DNA of 5,402 bases, from positions 1 through 5,402 of the forward strand of contig JAJPZL010000151.1 of assembly GCA_021204375.1 (NCBI GenBank), given 5' to 3'. The position numbers were made by a program, and so were the translations under genes. Positions within the stretch are counted from its first letter, which is position 1, and every line of letters begins with the position of its first letter. This document shows positions 1-5,402 of the stretch, piece by piece. This DNA comes from Bacteroides sp. Its GTDB lineage: Bacteria; Bacteroidota; Bacteroidia; Bacteroidales; Bacteroidaceae. A model generated the notes under the pieces. That model was not told the origin of the DNA and did not search any database. It saw only the letters and a list, made by a program, of their open reading frames with translations.

Positions 1-67
1 CACGCTCTCTGGATAAAAACACACTAATAGTTAATTCTATCAGGTATTTAAATTAATATGTTATTAA
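1..67. other. A/T-rich region downstream of susD, no gene seen
   Basis: The 67 bases after the lipoprotein stop hold no recognisable start of another gene on the minus strand: there is no ATG in the coding direction. Apart from the AT-only inverted repeats nearest the stop codon, nothing can be assigned. A short T-run (TTTTTA on the minus strand, about positions 13-18) has no GC-rich stem in front of it. Whether the operon continues to the left cannot be judged. Confidence 0.4.
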
Positions 68-75
68 TTAATAAC
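51..75. repeat. Overlapping AT-only inverted repeats at the susD stop codon
   Basis: Positions 60-75 (GTTATTAATTAATAAC) form a perfect 16-base palindrome that includes the susD stop codon (68-70). An overlapping inverted repeat, with arms 51-58 and 62-69 around a 3-base loop, could form an 8-bp AT-only hairpin in RNA. The two structures exclude each other. No GC-rich stem and no T-tract follow directly, so this is not a canonical Rho-independent terminator. It could be a protein-binding site, a weak 3' structure, or chance in A/T-rich sequence. The palindrome itself is seen directly; its function is unknown. Confidence 0.4.
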
Positions 76-2173
76 CAGGATTTTGCCATGCAGCTTTCTG
101 TTCATCAGAGAGGTTAGTCCCGTCTTCGTTAAGCAAACCATCAATAAAGGATTGCGGGATAGGACGAAGTTCATGTTTTCCTGCTGTGATGTTGTCTGCT
201 GCTTCCGGATTGAATGCTTTGGCACGTTTAATAAGTGTACCGGTACGGGAAAGATCTTCCCAGCGCATCCATTCACCCAGTGATTCACGGGTACGTTCGT
301 TCAGAATAAAGTTGATAGCCATCTCTTTCTTATCTGAAATTCCAAGTTTGGAAATAACCTTCTGATCTGCTGCCGGTAGATTGTCAAACGACCAGTTAGT
401 CAGGTCCGAAGCAGCAGTGGTTCTTTCCAGATTCGGATTGGACAGATAATAAGTGTTCTTAGGAATGTTAGACCACTGGTTCATCTCTATGTAGGTAGCG
501 CTATAGGTATTTCCATCTGCATCCAGTACATTCATCGTTGAGTTAGTGGTTGAGTTGGCAGTAGCGAAATAGTCATCCGAACTTACATAGACATCCCGTT
601 CTTCACCATCTTTCCATTGTCCGCGTTTGCGTACTACATCAATATCTGTTTTTGCATTGTCATACTGATCCAGGCGTACATAGCATTCGGCACGTACCAG
701 ATAGGTCTCGGCCAGGCGTGCCATGGTTACATCCCGGTGGGCATCCTGACTTTCACCGGTACGTGTACAATCGTCGGTCTTATTGATACCGGCAAAAAAG
801 TTTGACCTATCGTTTGCTGTGGTACCGAAAGTATTCGCTACATATTTTCCGTTCTGGTAAAGTACCAGAGATGCGGGTGCCCATTTACCACCCAGGCCAA
901 GCTTATTATCTTCGTCCCGCCAGTTGGGACTCATTCCTGCATTCCCAAAAGTAAACTTATCATAGGTATGGTCATCTTCTGTGTTGAGAATCATTACACA
1001 AGAGGGATCACCCAGCCCTACGTTATTGGCCTGGGCAGATGTTGTATTTACTATGTTGTTAATTCCATAGATGGTACGGAAGGTCTTCCACATACGGGCA
1101 TCGTTTACATGATCAAATATAGCGTATGTATATTCTGTGGGGCGGCAACGCTGGAACTCCATACCTGCGATAAATTGTCCCCGCAGTGTCCATTGACCGG
1201 TAACTGTCCGGTATTGAGGATGGAAATAACTGAAGGTTCTGTTTCCATAGCGTCCGGCGCTGGCAGCGTTTCCGTTATGGCCTGCAGCCATTAGTATTTC
1301 ATCGGATAGTTCAATGTCGCAGTCAATTCCCGACCAGTTTGCATAGAGATTACTGTAATCTTCTACTAGGGCACCGCGGGCATTGATGGCATAGGTACAC
1401 ATTTCAATAGCCTCTTTCAGATCCGCTTCTATATAGGAACTATTCCAGGAAGAGCAGCGCTCCGAAGCACGGAACAAAAGAGCCTTAGCCAGGAAATGAG
1501 CAGCTGTAGCTTTGGTCCAGGTAATTCCTTTACCATAGGTAAATACTTCTCCTTCGAAAAAATTATATGCATTGCGAAGGTCTGAAATAATCTGTTCCCA
1601 ACACTCCTCTTCCGTAGAACGGTCAAAGCTACGGATCACTCCCTGTGCAGGGGTTGTCTGGAGAACTACTCCTCCATATTGGGCAGTAAGCCGGTAGTAA
1701 TTATAACCACGCAGGAAGTAAGCGTGTGCCAGACAACGGTTGCGTACCTGTTCGTCGGTCAGGATATCTGCTTTGGCAATAATGGTGTTACAGGAGGCAA
1801 TACCGTAATACATTTCGTCCCATAAACCTGATACAGGAGGACAGTTGCCATTGGGTGCTCCTAAGGCTGTGGTATAGTCGACAGGATTGAGAGCAGCTTC
1901 GTAGGTATTCCAGATACGGGAAGTCTCATCCCCTCCCATGGTGAATTCATCTGTTCCGTAGAGTGTAATTCCATACGCCCACTCATAGCCAAAATGCCAA
2001 CGAATGTTTCCATACAGAGAGATAGCGAGTGCTTCCAGTCCTTCTTCCGTATCAAAATATTCTGTTGAGTATTGTGTCTTTAATTTTTCTTCCAGAAAAC
2101 TGTCGCCGCAGGAGCTAAACAGTGTACCGAAAATGATACACATGCCAAGACCTATATTTTTTATCTTATTCAT
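68..2173 (-). CDS. SusD/RagB-family nutrient-binding outer-membrane lipoprotein
   Basis: This is a complete 701-residue lipoprotein that, by family, sits on the cell surface as a ligand-binding lid over the SusC barrel encoded just upstream. A hydrophobic signal (7-19) ends in the lipobox LFSSC with lipidated Cys22; the following GDSFLEE is acidic, as in surface-exported Bacteroidota lipoproteins. TPR-like helices typical of the fold are visible at about 145-165 ([14 protein letters not shown]), 219-236 ([16 protein letters not shown]) and 482-517 ([18 protein letters not shown], then IDVVRKR). The SusD C-terminal hallmarks are FILNERTRE (622-630), [13 protein letters not shown] (635-647), HELRPIPQ (667-674) and the terminal QNPGY. 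The protein is longer than the common 500-600 residues; much of the excess appears to lie between VRKR (517) and FILNERTRE. No frameshift or missing hallmark is seen. The start is fixed by the signal peptide. Co-transcription with the transporter is inferred from the short spacer. The ligand (glycan, glycopeptide or other) cannot be told from sequence. Confidence 0.96.
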   Translation of the reverse strand: MNKIKNIGLGMCIIFGTLFSSCGDSFLEEKLKTQYSTEYFDTEEGLEALAISLYGNIRWHFGYEWAYGITLYGTDEFTMGGDETSRIWNTYEAALNPVDYTTALGAPNGNCPPVSGLWDEMYYGIASCNTIIAKADILTDEQVRNRCLAHAYFLRGYNYYRLTAQYGGVVLQTTPAQGVIRSFDRSTEEECWEQIISDLRNAYNFFEGEVFTYGKGITWTKATAAHFLAKALLFRASERCSSWNSSYIEADLKEAIEMCTYAINARGALVEDYSNLYANWSGIDCDIELSDEILMAAGHNGNAASAGRYGNRTFSYFHPQYRTVTGQWTLRGQFIAGMEFQRCRPTEYTYAIFDHVNDARMWKTFRTIYGINNIVNTTSAQANNVGLGDPSCVMILNTEDDHTYDKFTFGNAGMSPNWRDEDNKLGLGGKWAPASLVLYQNGKYVANTFGTTANDRSNFFAGINKTDDCTRTGESQDAHRDVTMARLAETYLVRAECYVRLDQYDNAKTDIDVVRKRGQWKDGEERDVYVSSDDYFATANSTTNSTMNVLDADGNTYSATYIEMNQWSNIPKNTYYLSNPNLERTTAASDLTNWSFDNLPAADQKVISKLGISDKKEMAINFILNERTRESLGEWMRWEDLSRTGTLIKRAKAFNPEAADNITAGKHELRPIPQSFIDGLLNEDGTNLSDEQKAAWQNPGY

Positions 2174-2209
2174 ATTCTTTGATTATTAAATAAATTCGTA
2201 ATTCTTTTA
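2174..2209 (-). other. susC-susD intercistronic spacer
   Basis: This 36-base, strongly A/T-rich spacer lies between the transporter TGA stop and the lipoprotein ATG. It has no Bacteroidota-type promoter boxes (neither TAnnTTTG nor an upstream TTTG on the coding strand), no GC-rich hairpin and no T-tract terminator, which supports one transcript for both genes. No Shine-Dalgarno sequence is present; the bases before the ATG read CAAAGAAT. This fits the A-rich, SD-poor initiation regions known in Bacteroidota. Co-transcription is an inference from spacing and from the known family arrangement. Confidence 0.7.
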
Positions 2210-5200
2210 TCAGAACCCTATTTCCAGACCGAATACAAAGCTACGGTTGAAATAAGTGGCATTCGTATCCAGGTCATACCAGCTGATCGATTGATAGATA
2301 CTACCCGGATTTACAGCCTGTGCATATACCTTCAGGTTGTTAAGTCCTATTTTGCTGCATAACTTTTTATCAAAGTTATATCCTAAGGAGATATTACGTA
2401 TTTTTACAAAGGAGGCCTTGCGGTAACCCAGTAAGCTGGAGAAACTATCAGCCCCTGAAGTGGAGTAGATCGGTTTCTGGAACTCTGCATTCGGATTGTC
2501 GGGCGTCCAGTAATCTGTTTTTTTATTGATATTAGCGTAACCTCCCAGTCCGTCGCCAAGGCCACTTACCATATAACCCAGACGGCTGTAAATTGTCATA
2601 CCCAGCTCTATGTTCTTCCAGGAGAAGGTATTGGTCCAGCCCAGGGTCCACCGGGGCTGTGTGTTACCCAGGATCACGCGGTCATCGGCATTGATCGTAT
2701 AGTCACCGTTCTGGTCAATAGGCCGCACCATACCAGGCTCAAAATTATGACCATTCTCGTTGAATTTAGCCATTTCAGCCAGATCTTCGGGTGTATCCTG
2801 CCACAGACCTGCATTATCATATCCGTAATGTACTCCCAGGGATTCACCGATAAACCAACCGTTATCAACCATATCGTTCTTACCGTAGGCAAGTTCTACA
2901 ATTTCATCTTTCTGATAAGCTGCATTCAGGTTTGATTCCCAGATAAAGCCCGCCTGAGTCTGTACGGGGATAAGGTTCAGCGTAAATTCAACCCCGTGGT
3001 TCTTGGTTTTTCCTACATTGGCATAGGTCGCATTAAAACCGGTCAGGGTAGGAATGGTCATGGCCATTAACAGGTCACTGGTACGCGACATATAGGCATC
3101 GATATTACCACTGATACGGTGGCTCAGCAGGCTGAAGTCAATACCCCAGTTATACTGGGCTGTTTTTTCCCATCCCAGGGATTCATTAGCCAGGGTTTTA
3201 CCGCTCGTTGACATATTCACATAATAGGGTTCGTTGAAGGTATAACCGAGCTGATCACTCATCCCGTTAAAAGGAAGCAGAACAGCTGTGATATCTCCTT
3301 TAGTGGTATAGGGACTGACTGCTGCGTTTCCTGTAATACCAAAACCAAAACGGAGTTTCAGGTTATCCAGCCAGGAAACTTCCGACAGAAAGTCTTCCTG
3401 ATCCATACGCCATGCTACGGAAGCAGAGGGGAAAAAGTCCCATTTGTGTCCCGGGGCCAGCTGCGAGGCACCGTCCCAACGACCGGTTACAGTGGCTAAG
3501 TAGCGTTCGTTAAATCCGTAATTCAGGCGTACCATATAAGAGGCCAGCTGGCGTTCGGTAAGTCCCGAACTTATTACTACATTATTGGAAGCTTCGGTTG
3601 GGCTGGTATTTGCATTGCTAAAGGCGTGCCACAGGTAGTCAGGCCGTGGAATATTTTCAGATTCCATAGAACTATCTTCCGTATTCCAGGCCGATGCTGT
3701 CTGAAGCAGCGTGGCACTGACTCTATGTTTTTCTGCGAAACTACGATCGAATGTGATCATATTATCCAGTGTCCAGGAGTAATCACGGCTGTTTTTCAGG
3801 CGTGCCCAGCTGGGTGAACCGGCACGGTTAGCCGAAGTACTATCCACATAAGCCCCTTCCCGCCAGTAACGGAAGTCAGGACCAAACATAATGTTATAAC
3901 GGATCCCTTTCAGAGGACTCCATATTTCGCCCATATTAAGGATGGCGGCAAAGTTACCCAGCACACGGGTAGTCTGGCGTCTTTGAGTCGATTTCTCTGT
4001 TTCTCCTACAACGGTATAAGATGTATAAGCTCCCGGCTGTAAAATAATTTCACCGTTATCGTCGTAAGGAACAGCATATCTGTGGAGTGCTTTAGCCGCT
4101 CCGTAAATAGCATCAGGAACTGAACTTGCTCTTCCCTTCAAAGTAGACATACCGTAGTCATCATCACTCCAGGTCGCATTCAGCGAGGCGTTGAATGTGA
4201 ACCACTTAACCGGAGTAATGCTCATACTGAGTTTACCGGTATAGCGTTCATACCATTGTCCGATCTGGGTACCGTCATTTTTAAGGTAGCCAAACGACCC
4301 GTAAGCATTCATTTTATCAGTTCCTCCACTGGCACTTATAGTATGTTCGTGGGAAACACCTGTCTGTAGTACAAAATCCGCCCAGTCTGTATTAACTACC
4401 TGTGAACCATCCCATGTTCCACCGGCCCAGCCCCGCATGACATTAGCTAGTGCATAAGGATCACCTCCGAAAAGCTGCTCATCATTTTCCGGAGTAGGAG
4501 AGTAAGGATGCGCATATTTTTCTGAATCTGAGTTGTAGGCTGCCCAACGCCGGTAAGTAATATAGTCCGAAGCATCCATGGCCGGATTCTTATCAACCAG
4601 GTTGGTAATGGATACCGTACCCGCATAGTTCAGGGAGAATTTTCCCTCTTTACCTTGTTTCGTGGTCACAATAATTACCCCGTTGGCACCGCGTGATCCG
4701 TAAATTGCGGTTGCCGAGGCATCTTTCAGGATATCGATGGATTCGATATCACGCGGATTGATGGTCTCAATGCCCGATCCCGACATAATCGGCACACCAT
4801 CTACTACATAGAGAGGAGAGTTGGTTGCCGAAAGCGAGCGGACACCACGGATACGAACACTACCCAGAGTTCCCGGGCGTTCGCTAGAGGTAATATCCAC
4901 CCCGGCTGCTTTTCCCTGCAGCGCTTCGAAAGCATTGTTTACCGGACGAGCTGTCAGTTCTTTGGCTCCCACACTCGTTAATGCTCCGGTTACATCACTT
5001 TTTTTCTGGACACCATACCCTACTACTACCACTTCATCCAGTGCCTGGGAGTCTTCCCTCAGGCGAATGAAAAGATGGGTTTTACCGGATACAGCTACTT
5101 CCTGTGTAATATAACCTAAAAAACTAACCCGAAGCGTTGCATTATTAGCAACATTCGAGAGAGAGAAGTTACCGTCCATATCGGTAATCGTTCCGTTTGT

Positions 5201-5386
5201 GGTACCTTTCACCAAAATATTGGCTCCGATAATGGCTTCGTTCGTATCGTCCACCACAGTCCCGGATACTGTCCTGGTCTGTGCCAATACACTTACGCTT
5301 GCCGCTGATAACAGAGCAATAAAAAATAATCTGGAGAGATACCCCATGCTGATTGACAGCTGTTTTCTACCTTTGCTGTTTTTCAT
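2210..5386 (-). CDS. SusC/RagA-family TonB-linked outer-membrane transporter
   Basis: This is a complete 1058-residue protein, within the usual SusC size of about 1000-1100. By family, it imports oligosaccharides or other large nutrients across the outer membrane using TonB energy, with a SusD partner as lid. Visible in order: a signal peptide (basic start, hydrophobic 20-34, probable SPI cleavage in VLA-Q near residue 35); a carboxypeptidase-regulatory-like beta domain (about 38-112, with VSGTVVD and the FLGY stretch); a TonB-box-like segment DEVVVVGYG (117-125); a plug (about 127-245) carrying the SusC signature LYVVDGVPI (192-200), INPRDIESIDILKDASA (209-225) and YGSRGANGVIIVTTKQGK (229-246); then a 22-strand-type barrel ending in Phe1058, as outer-membrane barrels usually do. 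No STN domain is present. It is the first gene of the pair, 36 bases before susD. The chosen ATG gives a basic n-region (K2, K5, R7, K8); Met14 is a less likely alternative start. The ligand is unknown. Family assignment is very secure. Confidence 0.97.
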   Translation of the reverse strand: MKNSKGRKQLSISMGYLSRLFFIALLSAASVSVLAQTRTVSGTVVDDTNEAIIGANILVKGTTNGTITDMDGNFSLSNVANNATLRVSFLGYITQEVAVSGKTHLFIRLREDSQALDEVVVVGYGVQKKSDVTGALTSVGAKELTARPVNNAFEALQGKAAGVDITSSERPGTLGSVRIRGVRSLSATNSPLYVVDGVPIMSGSGIETINPRDIESIDILKDASATAIYGSRGANGVIIVTTKQGKEGKFSLNYAGTVSITNLVDKNPAMDASDYITYRRWAAYNSDSEKYAHPYSPTPENDEQLFGGDPYALANVMRGWAGGTWDGSQVVNTDWADFVLQTGVSHEHTISASGGTDKMNAYGSFGYLKNDGTQIGQWYERYTGKLSMSITPVKWFTFNASLNATWSDDDYGMSTLKGRASSVPDAIYGAAKALHRYAVPYDDNGEIILQPGAYTSYTVVGETEKSTQRRQTTRVLGNFAAILNMGEIWSPLKGIRYNIMFGPDFRYWREGAYVDSTSANRAGSPSWARLKNSRDYSWTLDNMITFDRSFAEKHRVSATLLQTASAWNTEDSSMESENIPRPDYLWHAFSNANTSPTEASNNVVISSGLTERQLASYMVRLNYGFNERYLATVTGRWDGASQLAPGHKWDFFPSASVAWRMDQEDFLSEVSWLDNLKLRFGFGITGNAAVSPYTTKGDITAVLLPFNGMSDQLGYTFNEPYYVNMSTSGKTLANESLGWEKTAQYNWGIDFSLLSHRISGNIDAYMSRTSDLLMAMTIPTLTGFNATYANVGKTKNHGVEFTLNLIPVQTQAGFIWESNLNAAYQKDEIVELAYGKNDMVDNGWFIGESLGVHYGYDNAGLWQDTPEDLAEMAKFNENGHNFEPGMVRPIDQNGDYTINADDRVILGNTQPRWTLGWTNTFSWKNIELGMTIYSRLGYMVSGLGDGLGGYANINKKTDYWTPDNPNAEFQKPIYSTSGADSFSSLLGYRKASFVKIRNISLGYNFDKKLCSKIGLNNLKVYAQAVNPGSIYQSISWYDLDTNATYFNRSFVFGLEIGF

Positions 5387-5402
5387 AATAAAAATTAGTT
5401 TA
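5387..5402 (-). promoter_or_regulatory. A/T-rich translation leader of the transporter gene (partial)
   Basis: Only 16 bases upstream of the transporter ATG are in the window, reading TAAACTAATTTTTATT on the coding strand. There is no Shine-Dalgarno sequence, as is usual in Bacteroidota. No in-frame stop or alternative start codon occurs in these bases, so the reading frame is not closed by a stop within the window; the start rests on the good signal peptide that follows it. The promoter and any regulator site lie outside the window. Confidence 0.5.

Noticed and set aside
1..50. Possible Rho-independent terminator downstream of the lipoprotein gene
   Set aside because: The T-run on the minus strand is short and has no GC-rich stem in front of it; the only inverted repeats nearby are AT-only and not adjacent to the T-run.
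64..288. Minus-strand open frame of 74 residues
   Set aside because: It overlaps the lipoprotein C-terminus in another frame, where the real frame carries HELRPIPQ and QNPGY, so it is a shadow.
968..1294. Plus-strand open frame of 108 residues
   Set aside because: It lies wholly antisense within the intact lipoprotein gene, has no recognisable domain or leader, and its Cys-rich, irregular composition is typical of a shadow frame.
2174..2209. Possible internal promoter for the lipoprotein gene
   Set aside because: The spacer is A/T-rich but contains neither the TAnnTTTG -7 element nor a TTTG -33 element on the coding strand, and it is short.
4821..5114. Plus-strand open frame of 97 residues
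   Set aside because: It is antisense to the conserved N-terminal and plug region of the transporter; its Ser/Thr/Pro/Arg-rich composition mirrors the real coding frame and no family is recognisable.
1..5402. A novel defence, mobile or RNA-based system
   Set aside because: Both long frames are fully explained by the SusC and SusD families, and only about 120 bases are noncoding. No transposase, recombinase, direct-repeat array, tRNA or structured RNA was seen on either strand.

Overview
The window is almost entirely filled by two intact genes on the minus strand: a SusC-like TonB-dependent outer-membrane transporter (5386 to 2210) followed by a SusD/RagB-like surface lipoprotein (2173 to 68). 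This tandem is the hallmark of Bacteroidota nutrient-uptake loci, including polysaccharide utilization loci (PULs). A Bacteroidota host, most likely Bacteroidales, is supported by the SusC signature in the plug, the SPII lipobox with an acidic stretch after it, the SusD C-terminal motifs, and A/T-rich start-codon leaders without a Shine-Dalgarno sequence. Genus cannot be assigned from the sequence alone.

Layout in the direction of transcription (high to low coordinates): a 16-base A/T-rich leader at the right edge (5387-5402), the 1058-residue transporter, a 36-base A/T-rich spacer (2174-2209) with no visible promoter or terminator, the 701-residue lipoprotein, and 67 bases of A/T-rich downstream sequence (1-67). 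That last stretch contains overlapping AT-only inverted repeats around the susD stop codon. The operon promoter lies beyond the right edge. Any accessory genes downstream (SusE/F-like binding proteins, glycoside hydrolases, other enzymes) would lie beyond the left edge.

By family knowledge, the two products form one machine. The SusD lipoprotein caps the extracellular face of the SusC barrel and captures ligand, and the SusC barrel imports it into the periplasm using TonB-ExbBD energy. The transporter goes straight from signal peptide to a carboxypeptidase-regulatory-like domain, TonB-box-like segment and plug. It has no N-terminal signalling (STN) domain, so direct sigma/anti-sigma signalling through this protein is not expected. 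The ligand cannot be deduced because no enzyme or regulator gene is in view.

No RNA gene, mobile element, CRISPR array or unknown multi-gene system was found. The points worth a second look are modest: an unusually long SusD with a C-terminal insertion, an EF-hand-like acidic loop in the barrel of SusC, and the palindrome over the susD stop codon.
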